Of a DNA stretch of 64,000 bases, positions 11,121-24,944 are shown piece after piece. The stretch's first letter is position 1. Every line of letters starts with the position of its first letter. Where the stretch lies: NCBI GenBank assembly GCA_034769895.1, contig CM068367.1:710172196-710236195 (forward strand), given 5' to 3'. The notes under the pieces are model-generated. The model searched no databases. It worked only from the letters and a program-made list of their open reading frames with translations, and had not been told where the DNA came from. The translations under genes and the position numbers were made by a program. The stretch comes from Magicicada septendecula. Lineage: Eukaryota; Arthropoda; Insecta; Hemiptera; Cicadidae.

Positions 11121-12737
11121 CTTGTTAAAACATAAAACGTTACAGGTAAACTACCCCTTTCTCTAAACTGATCTTCCTCAAAATCAATAGACCTTCAGTC
11201 CTCTACAATGCAGGGATGCATGCAAAAAAAATATTTGATTCTGTTTGAATGTGCGGCAGTTATCGTTCGTCATGAAAACATTTCTCTTGTTACAACATAA
11301 AATGTTGCACGTAAACTACCCCTTTCCATTAACCGAACTTCACGAAAAATTGCGTTCTCTACAATTCAGGAAAGTATGCAAAAAATTATTTGATTCTCTT
11401 TGAATTTACGGCAGTTATCTTTCGTCTAAAAAAATTACCCTTCTTAAAACATAAAATGTTGCTAGTAAACTACCCCTATACCTTAACCGATCTTCAACAA
11501 AATCAACTGACCTTGAGTTCTCTTTAATTCAAAAAGGTATGCAAAAACGTAGTTGATTCTGTTTGAATTTGCGGCAGTTATCGTTCATCATATAAAAAAT
11601 TACCATTGTTAAAACATAAAATGATGCAGGTATACTACCCCTTTCCCTTAACCGATCTTCACCAAAGGCAAAAGATCTTGAGAACACTACATTTCAGGGC
11701 TGTATCCAAAACATTATTTGATCCTATTTGAATTTGCGGCTGTTATCGTTTGCCAAAGAAAAGTACCCTTGATAAAAAAACGTTGCAGGTAAACTATCCC
11801 TTTCCCTTAACCGTCTTTTCCAAAAACAACAGGTTTTGAGTACTCTATATTTCAGGGCTGTATGCAAAAAATTTTTGATTCTCTTTGAATTTGCGGCTCT
11901 TATCGTTTGCCATAGAAAATACCCTTGTTAAAATATACAACGTTGCAGGTAAACTACCCCTTCCCCTCAACATCTCTTCAACAAAATCAACAGAACTTGA
12001 GATCTGAATAATACAAAAGATATGCAAAAGTGTAGTTTATTCTGTTTGAATTTACGGCCGTTATCGTTTGTCATAGAAAAAATTACCCTTGTTAAAACAT
12101 AAAATTTTGCCGGTAAGCTACCCCTTTCCCTTAACCGATCTTCACCAAAAACAATAGGTCTTGAGAACTCTACATTTCAGGGCTGTATGCAAAATATTAT
12201 TATTTGATTGTGTTTGAATTTGCGGCTGTTATCGTTTGCCAAAAAAAAGTAACCTTGATAAAAAAACTTAGCAGGTAAACTACCCCTTTCCCTTAACCAT
12301 CTTCACCAAAAACAATTTTTCTTGACAACTCTACAATTGAGGGCTGTATGCAAAAAATTATTTGATTCTGTTTGAATATGCGGCTGTTATCGTTTGCCAT
12401 AGTAAATATCCTGTTTAAAACTTAAACCTTGCTGGTAAATTACCCCTTTCCCTTAACCGATCTTCACCAAAAACAACAGGTTTTGAGTACTCTACAAATC
12501 AAGTACGTATGCAAAAAATTATTTGATTCTTTTGAATTTGCGGCTGTTACCGTTTGCCATAGAAAATACCCTTTTAACACATGAAACGTTCTGGTAAACT
12601 ACCCTTTTCCCTTAACCGATCTACACCAAAATAATAGGTCTTGAGAACTCTATAGTTTAGAGCTGTATGCAAATAATCATTTGATTCTGTTTGAATTTGC
12701 GGCTGTTATCGTTTGCCATAAATAAAAATTACCCTTG

Positions 12738-13205
12738 GAGAACCATACATGACTTCCATGTTCTAAGAATTATTATAAAATCATTTACGAAATGAAATGT
12801 TTCCATAGAAACTACTACTTTCCACTTATTGCTTCAGCCTTAACCACAGTATTGTGATCACTAACATCACGTTTATACCACCTCACGTTTTCGCAATCGA
12901 TTTTCACTGATGATGGCAGTCGATGGCACTGCCGAAATGTCTGGTTTTGCAGAAAACATTGAACTACGGCTAAACAGCCCGGGAAGGAATTTTAACAGCG
13001 AACTACTTCTTTGTTGCCGATAACTTAGTACACATATAAAAAATTATCCCCTCCCTCTTCAACTATAATTTTCATTAATAGAAAATTACTTCCACTCCGT
13101 TCAACTAGCCTCTTCATTTATAGATATTTCATCTACGTTTCTACAGTGGATTATTAAGATCTTCTTATCAGGATACTTTATTTATCAAAATTAAGTACTT
13201 TACTC
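12738..13205 (+). repeat. Satellite module C (copy 1)
   Basis: Module C is the 3' two-thirds of module B joined directly to a monomer. It starts at GGAGAACCATACATGACTTC without the microsatellite, hairpin and AT-rich part, and it ends like modules A and B. The extra ATCACGTTTATACC beside the palindrome region separates it from B. A second copy is at 15960-16430 with the same left junction (AAATAAAAACTATCCTTGG there), so the deletion happened once and was then copied. A shorter relative is at 4409-4705. Confidence 0.7.
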
Positions 13206-13517
13206 TTGTTACAACAACAAATGTTTCCGGTAATCTACCCCTTTCCCTTAACCGATCTCCACCAAAATCAACAGGCCTTCACTTCTTTACAATTAAGGAA
13301 TGCATGCAAAAAAGTATTTGATTCTCTTTGAATTTACGGCAGTTATCGTTCGTCATAGAAAAAATTACCCTCTTTAAAACATAAAATGTTGCCGGTAAAC
13401 TACCCCTTTCCCTTAACCGATCTTCACCAAAGACAACATGTCTTGAGAACTCTACAATTCAGTGCTGTATGCTAAACATTATATGATTCTGTTTGACTTT
13501 GCGTCTGTTATCGTTTA

Positions 13518-15890
13518 CCATGAAAATAAAATTACGCTTGATAAAAAAAACGTTGCAGGTAAACTACCCCTTTCCCTTAACCGATCTTCAGAAAACACAA
13601 CAGTCTTGAGTACTCTACAATTCAGGGCTGTATGCAAAACATCATTTGAGTCTCTTTGAATTTACGGCAGTTATCGTTCGTAAAAAAAAATTATCATTGT
13701 TAAAACATAAAACGTTGCAGGTAAACTACACCTTTCCCGTAAACAACCTTCGACAAAATCAACAGACCTTGAGTTCTGTATAATTCAAAAAGGCATGCAA
13801 AAAAGTAATTGATTCTGTTTGAATTTACTGCAGTTATAGTTACCAAAAAAAAAAAAATTACCCTTGATAAAAAAAGCCTTGCCGGTAAACTATCTCTTTC
13901 CCTTAACCGATGTTCACCAATAACAATAGGTCTTGAGCACTCTACAAATCAGTGCTGTATGCAAATAATTATTTGATTCTGTTTGAATTTGCGGCTTTTA
14001 TCGTTTGCCATAGAAAATACCCTTTTAAAACATAAAACGTTGCTGGTAAACTACCCCTTTGCCTTAACCGATCTTCACCAAAAACAAAAGGTCTTGAGAA
14101 CTCTTCCATTCAGGGCTGCATGCAAAATATTATTTTATTCTTATTTATAATATAAACTTTCACGATGAACTTACTTTGGTTATTATTCCCAAACGTTTCA
14201 ACGTGATGTACGTCTTCTTCAGTGGGAGTAAATACTGAATGTCTTCACACAGTAACGGTCATGGACTATAGGTGTGTTTGGCGGGGGGAAAGAAAAGTTA
14301 ACGAAGAGGATGTACCAACAAGATAATTATTTTATTCTGTTTGAATTTGCGGCTGTTCTCGTTTGCCATAGACAAAAATTACCCTTGATTAAAAAAACCG
14401 TTGCAGGTAAACTACCCCTTTCCCTTAACCGATCTGCACAAAAAAAAAAATAGGTCTTGAACACTCCACAAGTCAGGACTGTATGCAAAAAATTATTTGA
14501 TTTTGTTTGAATTTGCGACTGTTATCGTTTGCCATAAAAAAAAGTCTACAGACAAACAGATAGACAGACACACAGACACTTTTCGGAAAATGACTTTTTT
14601 TCATGTTTTGAGTGTAGTAAAATCAGAATCTGCAATAATCTCGAACACGATTTTTTTGCCATCACCGTACTTCCATTTCCTTAAGAAACATGAAAGTAAA
14701 ATTATCCCCTCCTCCTTCAACTATAATTTTCATTTATAGAAAAGTACCCCCACCCTGTTCAACTAGCGTCTTCATTTATAGATATTTCATGTATGTTTCG
14801 ACAGTGGATTAATAAGATCTTATCAGGATACTTTATTTATCAAAATTAAGTATTTAACTCTTGTTACAACAAAAAAATTATCCGGTAAACTACCCTTTCC
14901 CCGTAACCGATTTTCACCAAAATCAAAAGTTCTTAATTCCTCTATAACTCAGGCACCTTATGTAAAAAATTATTTGTTTCTGTTTGAATTTACGGCAGTT
15001 ATTGTTCGTCATGGAAAAATTTCTCTTGTTACAACATAAAATGTTGCTGGTAAAATACCCCTTTCCCTTAATCGATCTTCACCAAAATCAACAAGCCTTG
15101 AGGACTCTACAATGTAGGGATGTATGCAAAACATTATTTGATTATGTTTGAATTCACGGTAGTTATCGTTTGTCATAGAAAAAGTTACCCTTGTTAAAAC
15201 ATAAAATGTTGCTGGTAAACTACCCCTTTGTCTTAACTGATATTCACCAAAATCAAAAGGTCTTGTGTCCTCTACAATTCAGGGATGCATGCAATACATT
15301 ATTTTATTCTGGTTGAATGTGCGGCTGTTATCGTTCTTCATAGAAATAATTTCTTTTGTTAAAACATAAAATGTGACTGGTAAACTACCCCTTTCCATTA
15401 ACCAATCTTCACCAAAATCAATAGGCCTTCAGTCCTTTACAATTCAGGAAAACATATTTAATTCTGTTTGAATGTACGGACGTTATCGTACTTCATGTAA
15501 AACGTTCTCTTGTTACAACATTAAATGGTGTTGGTAAACTACCCCTTTCCCTTAACTGATCTTCACCAAAATCAACAGAGATTGAGTTCTCTATAGCACA
15601 GGAAGCTATGAAAAACATTGTTTGATTCTGATTGAATTTACGGCAGTTATCATTCGTCGTATAAAAACTTACCCATGTTAAAACATAAAATGTTTTAAGT
15701 AAACTACACCGTTTCCTTAACCGATCTTCACCAAAAACAATATGTCTTGAGAACTATACAATTCAGGCTATCGTTTGCAAAAAAAAAAAAATTACCCTTG
15801 ATAAAAATAAAGTTGCTAGTAAACTACCCCTTTCCCTTAACCGATCTTCACCAAAAACAATAGGTCTTGAGAACTCTATAGTTTAGAGCT
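13518..15890 (+). repeat. Satellite higher-order repeat, copy 3
   Basis: The copy starts with ATCGTTTACCATGAAAATAA, carries module D (14141-14325) and module A (14533-14860), and follows the monomer order of copy 2. It leaves that order near 15880, where module C (from 15960) replaces the position at which copies 1 and 2 have module A'. The recombination point lies inside a monomer. Confidence 0.7.
14141..14325 (+). mobile_element. Module D, copy 2
   Basis: The insertion point and 13-bp flanks are the same as at 5601. The G-run that is 17 long in copy 1 is only six G here, followed by AAAGAAAAG. Identical flanks show that this is a copy of one insertion carried by satellite amplification, not a second insertion. 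Confidence 0.55.
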
Positions 15891-15959
15891 GTATGCAAAT
15901 AATCATTTGATTCTGTTTGAATTTGCGGCTGTTATCATTTGCCATAAATAAAAACTATC

Positions 15960-16430
15960 CTTGGAGAACCATACATGACTTCCATGTTCTAAGATTTATA
16001 TTTAAAATCATATACGAAATGAAATGTTTCCATAGAAACTACTACTTTCCACTTATTGCTTCAGCCTTAACCACAGTATTGTGGTCACTAACATCACGTT
16101 TATACCACCTCACGTTTTCGCAATCGATTTTCACTGATGATGGCAGTCGATGGCACTGCCGAAATGTCTGGTTTTGCAGAAAACATTGGACTACGGCTAA
16201 ATAGCCCCGGAAGGAATTTTAACAAAGAACTACTTCTTTGTTGCCGGTAACTTAGTACACATATAAAATTATCCCCTCCCTCTTCAACTATAATTTTCAT
16301 TAATAGAAAATTACCTCCACTCCGTTCAACTAGCCTCTTCATTTATAGATATTTCATCTACGTTTCTACAGTGGATTATTAAGATCTTCTTATCAGGATA
16401 CTTTATTTATCAAAATTAAGTACTTTACTC
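15960..16430 (+). repeat. Satellite module C (copy 2)
   Basis: The left junction and diagnostic insertion are the same as at 12738. The - strand frame matching the module B open frame is retained (16100-16342). After this module the array continues into higher-order repeat copy 4, as module C copy 1 continues into copy 3. Confidence 0.7.
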
Positions 16431-16740
16431 TTGTTACAATAACAAATGTTTCCGGGAAACTACCCCTTCCCCTTAACCGATCTCCACCTAAATCAACAGG
16501 CCTTCACTTCTTTACAATTAAGGAATGCATGCAAAAAAGTATTTGATTCTCTTTGAATTTACGGCAGTTATCGTTCGTCATAGAAAAAATTACCCTCTTT
16601 AAAACATAAAATGTTGCCGGTAAACTACCCCTTTCCCTTAACCGATCTTCACCAAAGACAACATGTCTTGAGAACTCTACAATTCAGTGCTGTATGCAAA
16701 ACATTATATGATTCTGTTTGACTTTGCGTCTGTTATCGTT

Positions 16741-18885
16741 TGCCATGGAAATAAAATTACGCTTGATAAAAAAACGTTGCTGGTAAACTACTCCTTTCCC
16801 TTGACCGATCTTTACCAAAAACAAAAGCTCCTGAGAACTCTACAATTCAGGGCTCCATGCAAGAAATTATTTGATTCTGTTCGAAATTGAGGCTGTTATC
16901 CTTAGCCATAGGAAATACACTTGTTAAAACATAAAACGTTGCTGGTAAACTACCCCTTTCCCTTTAACCGATCTTAACCAAAAACAATAGACCTTGAGAA
17001 CTCTTCCATTCAAGGCTGAATGCAAAAAATTATTTTATTCTTATATATAATATAAACTTTCACTATGAACTTACTTTGGTTATTATTCCCAAACGTTTCA
17101 ACGTGATGTACGTCTTCGGTGGGAGTAAATACTGAATGTCTTCACACAGTAACGGTTATGGACTATAGGTGTGTTTGGTGGGGGGAAAAAAAGTTAACGA
17201 AGAGGATGTACCAACAAGATAATTATTTTATTCTGATTGAATTTGCGGCTGTTATCGTTTGCCATAGTCAAAAATTACCCTTGATTAAAAAAACCGTTGC
17301 TGGTAAACTACCCCTTTCCCTTAACCGATCTGCACCAAAAAAAAATAGGTATTGAGTACTCCACAAGTCAGGACTGTATGCAAAAAATTATTTAATTCTG
17401 TTTGAATTTGCGACTGTTATCGTTTGCCATATAAAAAGTGCACAGACAAACAGATAGACAAACAGACACTTTTCGGAAAATGGCTTTTTTTCATGTTTTG
17501 AGTGTAGTACAATCAGAATCTGCAATAATCTCGAACACGATTTTTTTTGCCATCACCATACTTCCATTTCCTTAAGGAACATGGAAGTAAAATTATCCCC
17601 TCCTCCTTCAACTATAATTTTCATTTATAGTAAATTAACCCCACCCCGTTCAACTAGCGTCTTCATTTATAGATATTTCATGTATGTTTCGACAGTGGAT
17701 TAATAAGATCTTATCAGGATACTTTATTTATCAAAATTAAGTATTTAACACTTGTTACAACATAAAATGTTGCTGGTAAAATACCCCTTTCCCTTAATCG
17801 ATCTTCACCAAAATCAACAGGCCTTGAGGTCTCTACAATGTAGGGATGTATGCAAAACATTATTTGATTATGTTTGAATTCATGGCAGTTATCGTTTGTC
17901 ATAGAAAAAGTTACCCTTGTTAAAACATAAAATGTTGCTGTTAAACTACCCCTTTGTCTAAACTGCTATTCACCTAAATCAAAAGTTCTTGAGTCCTCTA
18001 CAATTCAGGAATGCATCCAATAAATTATTTTATTCTGTTTGAATTTGCGGCAGTCATCGTTCTTCATAGAAATAATTACTCTTGTAAAAACATAAAATGT
18101 GACTTGTAAACTACCCCTTTCCATTAACCAATCTTCACCAAAATCAATAGGCCTTCAGTCCTTTACAATTCAGAAAAGTATTCAAAAAATATTTGATTCT
18201 GTTTGAATGTACGGCAGTTATCGTACTTCATGTAAAACGTTCTCTTGTTACAATATAAAATGGTGCTGGTAAACTACCCCTTTCCCTTAACCGATCTTCT
18301 CCAAAATCAACAGAGATTGAGTTCTCTATAGCTCAGGAAGGTATGAAAAACATTGTTTGATCTGATTGAATTTACGGCAGTTATCATTAGTCATAGAAAA
18401 AATTACCCATGTTAAAACATAAAACGTTTTATATAAACTACCCCGTTTACTTAACCGATCTTCACCAAAAACAATGTGTCTTGAGAACTATACAATTCAG
18501 GCTGTTATCGTTTACCTAAAAAAAATTACCCTTGATAAAAAAAAGTTGCTGGTGAACTACCCCTTTCCCTTAACCGATCTTCACCAAAAACAATAGGTCT
18601 TGAGTACTCTACAAATTAGGTCTGTATGCAAAAAATTATTTGATTCTCTTTGAATTTGCGGCTGTTATTGTTTGCCATAGAAAAAAAAATCTATAGACAG
18701 ACAGACACACACACACACACACTTTTCGAAAAATGATATTTTTACATGTTTTGAGGGTAGTACAATCAGAATCTGCAATAATCTTAACCACGATTTTTTT
18801 TGACATCATCATACTTCAATTTCCTTATGGAACATGGAAGTAAAATTATCCCCTCCAATTTCAACTATAATTTTTATTTATAGAA
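16741..18885 (+). repeat. Satellite higher-order repeat, copy 4, truncated by inversion
   Basis: The copy contains the diagnostic first monomer, module D (17041-17220), module A (17432-17750) and the first part of module A' (18688-18885). It is shorter between A and A' than copies 1 and 2, with fewer monomers. Module A' stops abruptly after TTTATAGAAAATAA, where the sequence switches to the opposite strand of the same satellite. Confidence 0.7.
17041..17220 (+). mobile_element. Module D, copy 3
   Basis: The same insertion in higher-order repeat copy 4. Seven bases (CTTCTTCAG to CTTCGG) are altered or lost in the middle, and the G-run is six long followed by an A-run. Confidence 0.55.
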
Positions 18886-21676
18886 AATAACAAGTGTATT
18901 TCCTATGGCTAACGATAACACCCTCAATTTCGAACAGAATCAAATAATTTTTTGCATGGAGCCCTGAATTGTAGAGTTCTCAGGAGCTTTTGTTTTTGGT
19001 AAAGATCGGTCAAGGGAAAGTTGTAGTTTACCAGCAACGTTTTTTTTATCAAGCGTAATTTTATTTCCATGGCAAACGATAACAGACGCAAAGTCAAACA
19101 GAATCATATAATGTTTTGCATACAGCACTGAATTGTATAGTTCTCAAGACATGTTGTCTTTGGTGAAGATCGGTTAAGGCAAAGGGGTAGCTTACCGGCA
19201 ACATTTTATGTTTTAACATGGGTAATATTTTATACGACGAATGATAACTGCCATAAATTCAATCAGAATCGAACAATGTTTTTCATACCTTCCTGTGCTA
19301 CAGAGAGCTCAATCTCTGTTGATTTTGGTGAATATCGGTTAAGGGAAAGGGGTAGTTTACCAACACCATTTAATGTTGTAACAAGAGAACGTTTTACATG
19401 AAGTACGATAACTGCCGTACATTCAAACAGAATCGAATATGTTTTTCTGAATACTTTCCTGAATTGTAAAGGACTGAAGGCCTATTGATTTTGGTGAAGA
19501 TTGGTTAATGGAAAGGGGTAGTTTACCAGTCACATTTTATGTTTTAACAAGAGAAATTATTTCTATGAAGAACGATAATTGCCGTAAATTCAAACAGAAT
19601 CAACTACACTTTTGCATATCTTTTTGTATTTTACAGAACTCAAGTTCTGTTGATTTTGTTGAAGAGAGGTTAAGGGGAAGGGGTAGTTTACCTGCAACGT
19701 TTTATATTTTAACAAGGTATTTTCTATGGCAAACGATAACAGACGCAAATTCAAACAGAATCAAATAATTTTTTCATACAGCTCTGATTTGTAGAGTTCT
19801 CAAGACATATTGTTTTTGGTGAAGATCGGTTAAGGGAAAGGGGTAGTTTAACGGCAACGTTTTATGTTTTAACAATGGTATTTTCTATGGCAAACGATAA
19901 CAGACGCAAATTCAAACAGAATCAAATAGATTTTTGCATACAGCCCTGAATTATAGAGTACTCAAAATCTATTGTTTTTGGATAAGATGGTTAAGGGTAT
20001 GGGGTAGTTTACCTGCAACGTTTTTTTATCAAGGTTACTTTTTTTTGGCAAACGATAACAGCCGCAAATTCAAATAGGATCAAATAATGTTTTGAATACA
20101 GAACTGAAATGTAGTGTTCTCAAGATCTTTTGGTTTTGGTGAAGATCGGTTAAGGGAAACGGGTAGTATACCTGCAACATTTTATGTTTTAACAAGGGTA
20201 AATTTTTATATGACGAACGATAAATGCCGCAAATTCAAACAGAATCAACTACGTTTTTGCATACCTTTTTGAATTAAAGAGAACTCAAGGTCAGTTATTT
20301 TGTTGAAGATCGGTTAAGGGAAAGGGGTAGTTTACTAGCAACATTTTATGTTTTAAGAAGGGTAATTTTTTTTGACGAAAGATAACTGCCGTAAATTCAA
20401 AGAGAATTCAATTATTTTATGCATACGTTCCTGAATTGTAGAGAACGCAATTTTTCGTGAAGTTCGGTTAATGTAAAGGGGTAGTTTACGTGCAACATTT
20501 TATGTTGTCACAAGAGAAATGTTTTCATGACGAACGATAACTGCCGCACATTCAAACAGAAACAAATATTTTTTTTGCATGCATCGCTGCATTGTAGAGG
20601 ACTGAAGGTGTATTGATTTTGGTGAAGATCGGTTTAGAGAAAGGGGTAGTTTACCTGTAACGCTTTATGTTTTAACAAGAGTAAAGTACTTAATTTTGAT
20701 AAATAAAGTATCCTGATAAGAAGCTCATAATAATCCACTGTAGAAACATAGATGAAATAACTCTAAATGAAGAGGTTAGGTGAACGAGGTGAGGGTAATT
20801 TTCTATTACTGAAAATTATAGTTGAAGGGGGAAGGGAGAATTTTTGATGTGTTACTAAGTTATCGGCAACAAAGAATTAGTTCTTTGTTAAAATTCCTTC
20901 CCGGGCTGTTTAGTCGTAGTCCAATGTTTTCTGCAAAACCAGACTTTACGGCAGTGCCATCGACTGCCATCAACAGTGAAAATCGAGTGCGAAAACGTGA
21001 GGTGGTATACGTTAGTGACCACAGTAGTGTGGTTAAGGTTGCAGCAATAGAAAGAAGTAGTTTCTATGGAAATATTTCATTTCGAATATGCTTTTAAATA
21101 TAAATCTTAGAATATGGAAGTCCTGTATGGTTCTCCATACCGATACTATTATACCGAAAGACTAAGATAATTATTAACAACTTATACTTGTTACTATAGT
21201 GATTTCTGTTATACCAGACCAAAGACTGTATGTTTGGACTAATTTATTCATTTGTCTTTTTTACTTCCATGTTCCTTAAGGAAATGGAAGTATGGTGATG
21301 GCAAAAAAATCGTGTTCGAGATTATTGCAGATTCTGATTGTACTACACACAAAACATGAAAAAAGTCATTTTTCGAAAAGTGTCTGTGTGTGAGTCTGTG
21401 TCTGTGTGTCCATAGATTATTTTTTCTATGGCAAAAGATAACAGCTCCAAATTCAAAAAGAAAAAAAATAATTTTTTGCATACAGACCTAATTTGTAGAG
21501 TACTCAAGACCTTTTGTTTTTGGTGAAGATCGGTTAAGGGAAAGGGGTAGTTTACTAGCAACATTTTATGTTTTAAGAAGGGTAAATTTTTTGACGAAAG
21601 ATAACTGCCGTAAATTCATAGAGAATCAAATAATTTTTTGCATTCGTTCCTGAATTGTAGAGAACGCAATTTTTCC
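18886..21676 (-). repeat. Inverted segment of the satellite array
   Basis: From 18886 every monomer reads on the - strand, and forward orientation returns at 21676. The left junction joins module A' (TTTATAGAAAATAA) to the reverse complement of a monomer with ATACACTTGTTA. The right junction is AACGCAATTTTTC|CATCAACCGATC. Inside are a reversed module B (20690-21428) and the reversed diagnostic monomer of the higher-order repeat (near 19070). Confidence 0.88.
20690..21428 (-). repeat. Satellite module B, inverted copy
   Basis: The reversed copy shares private variants with the forward copy at 24945-25685. These are an altered palindrome (ACCACACTACTGTGGT read in the forward sense), the change ACTGTTGATGG, GAACTAATTCTTTG in place of GAACTACTTCTTTG, and ATACACCTTCAGTCC in the following monomer. 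The 80-codon frame is open on the + strand at 20822-21097. Confidence 0.75.
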
Positions 21677-22110
21677 ATCAACCGATCTTCACCAAAAACA
21701 ATAGGTCTTGAGAACTCTACAAATCATGGCTGTATGCAAAACATTATTTGATTCTGTTTAAATGTGCGGCTGTTATCGTTTGCCATATAAACTACCCTTG
21801 TTAAAACATAAAACGTTGCTGGTAAACTACCCCGTTCCGTTAACCGATCTTCACCAAAAACAATAGGTCTTGAGAACTCTACAATTCAGGGCTGAATGCA
21901 AAACATTATTTGATTCTGTTTGAATTTCCGGCTCTTATCGTTTGCCATAGAAAATAACCTTGTTAAAACATAAACCGTTGCCGTTAAACTACCCCTTTCC
22001 CTTAACCGATCTTCACCAAAAACAATATGTGTTGAGAACTCTACAATTCAGGGCTGAATGCAAAACATTATTTGATTCTGTTTGAATTTGGGACTGTTAT
22101 CGTTTGCCAT

Positions 22111-22595
22111 AAAAAAAATCTAAGGACACACAGACACAGACACACACTCACACACGGATACACACATAGACACTTTTCGAAAAATGACTTTTTTCATGTT
22201 TTGAGTGTAGTACAATCAGAATCTGCAATAATCTCGAACACGATTTTTTGCCATCACCATACTCCCATTTCCTTAAGGAACATGGAAGTAAATATCGGTA
22301 TGGAGAACCATACATGACTTCCATATTCTAAGATTTATATTTAAAATCATTTTCGAAATGAAATATTACCATAGAAACTACTTCTTTCTACTTACTGCTT
22401 CAGCCTTAACAACAGTACTGTGGTCACTAACGTATACCACCTCACGTTATCGCACTCGATTTTCACTGATGATGGAAGTCGATGGCATTGCCAAAACGTC
22501 TGGTTTTGTAGAAAACATTGGACTACGGCCAAATATCCGGGAAGGAATTTTAACAAAAACTACTTCTTTGTTGCCGACAACGTTGTACACATATA
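22111..22595 (+). repeat. Satellite module B, internally deleted copy
   Basis: The microsatellite and hairpin part joins directly to ATCGGTATGGAGAACCATAC, missing the AATTAGTCCAAACATACAGT part and the AT-rich stretch. The 3' end is also missing: after GTACACATATATATA the satellite gives way to the unrelated insert at 22596. Confidence 0.7.
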
Positions 22596-23085
22596 TATAA
22601 AAAATATGCATAAAATTAATGGCTTGTATAAGTTAATCATTGATCTCCATTATGTAGTGCTCAAGTTTCCAAAGTTTTAATATTATGATATCCGTAATTA
22701 AAACATCAGAGCAGGTTTAGTGTAAATGAGGGTACACCGTGGACAAAAATTTTCATCATTTCCTATTGAGCTTTGCTTAGAGTAAAGCTGCGAATCTACA
22801 GTGTATGTTTCACAGAACAAACACGTGAAAAAGAAGAAGCGCTCCGAAGTCACTCATGGACCCTCAGCATCTAGAGGGTTCATTCCCTAAAGACGAAAAG
22901 TCTGTCTATGAATCGTTCCTCTGTAAACACGTGCAGTTACACTGCCCAGCGATCCACAGGAAGCAAATTGATGTCCATTTTTTCGGCTTGGACGCGTTAT
23001 GTTGGTGTGGGTTTCGGCACTTTCCATTTAAAAAGCGTGCAAATGTAAGAAAATAAACATGAGTGAGGGCAGAAATAACGCGATT
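22596..23085. other. Non-satellite sequence of unknown origin, left part
   Basis: About 490 bp with no similarity to the monomers or modules around it, and with less extreme base composition than its flanks. A 66-codon frame (22856-23056) has no motif that I recognise and no support for being a gene. The piece, the TG tract and the following 230 bp together replace about 190 bp of the 3' end of module B. It may be a transposon insertion with a local deletion, or a relic of the sequence next to an older satellite block. I see no terminal repeats or target-site duplication. Confidence 0.6.
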
Positions 23086-23685
<600 letters not shown>

Positions 23686-24944
23686 CAAGTACTTTACTGT
23701 TGTTAAAACGTAAAAGGTTGCAGGTAAACTACCCCTTCCCCTTAACCGATCTTCATAAAAATCGAAAGTCCTTGATTTCTACAATTCAGGGACGTATGCA
23801 AAAAATTATTTGATTCTGTTTGAATTTGCAGCTGTTATCGTTTGCCATAGAAAATACCCTTGATAAAAAAACGTTGCTGGTAAACTACCCCTTCCACTTA
23901 ACCGGTCTTAACCAAAAACAACAGGTCTTGAGTACTCTACAAATCAGGGAAGTATGCAAAAACTTATTTGATTCTGTTTGAATTTGCGGCTGTTATCGTT
24001 TGCCATAGAAAATACCCTTGTTAAAAAAACGTTGCTGGTAAACTACCCCTTTCCCTTAACCGATCTTCACCAAAAACAATTGATCTTGAGAACTCTACAA
24101 TTTAGGGCTGTATGCAAATAAACTTTTGATTCTGTTTGAATTTGCGGCTGTTATCGTTTGCCATAGAAAATACCCTTGTTAAAACAAAAAAGGTTGCAGG
24201 TAAACTACCCCTTCCCATTAACCGATCTTCACAAAAATAGAAAGTCCTTGATTTCTACAATTCAGGGACGTATGCAAAAAATTATTTGATTCTGTTTGAA
24301 TTTGCGGCTGTTATTGTTTGCCATAGAAAATACCCTTGATTACCCTTGATAAAAAAACGATGCTGGTAAACTACCCCTTCCACTTAACCGATCTTCACCA
24401 AAAACAACAGGTCTTGAGTACTCTACATATCAGGGAAGTATGAAAAACTTATTTGATTCTGTTTGAATTTGCGGCTGTTATCGTTTGCCATAGAAAATAC
24501 CCTTGTTATAAAAACGTTGCTGGTAAACTACCCCTTTCCCTTAACCGATCTTCACCAAAAACAATTGGTCTTGCGAACTCTACAATTTAGGGCTGTATGC
24601 AAATAATCTTTTGCCATAGAAAATACCCTTGATAAAACATAAAATGTTGCTGGTAAACTACCCCTTTTCCTTAACCGATCTTCAAGAAAAAAAAATAGGT
24701 CTTGAGAACTCTACACTTCAGCCCTGTATGCAAAAGAGTAGTTGATTCTGTTTGAATTTGCGGCTGTTATCGTTTGCCATAGAAAACAATTACCCTTGAT
24801 TAAAAAAAAAACCGTTGCAGGTAAACTACCCCTTTCCCTCAACCGATCTTCACCAAAAATGATAAGTCGTGAGTACTCTAAAAATCAGGTCTGTATGCAA
24901 AAAATGATTTGATTCAGTTTGAATTTTCGGCTGTTATCGTTTGC

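Noticed and set aside
22856..23056. A 66-codon frame in the non-satellite island
   Set aside because: Short, single copy, no recognised domain, and no promoter or splice context that I can support.
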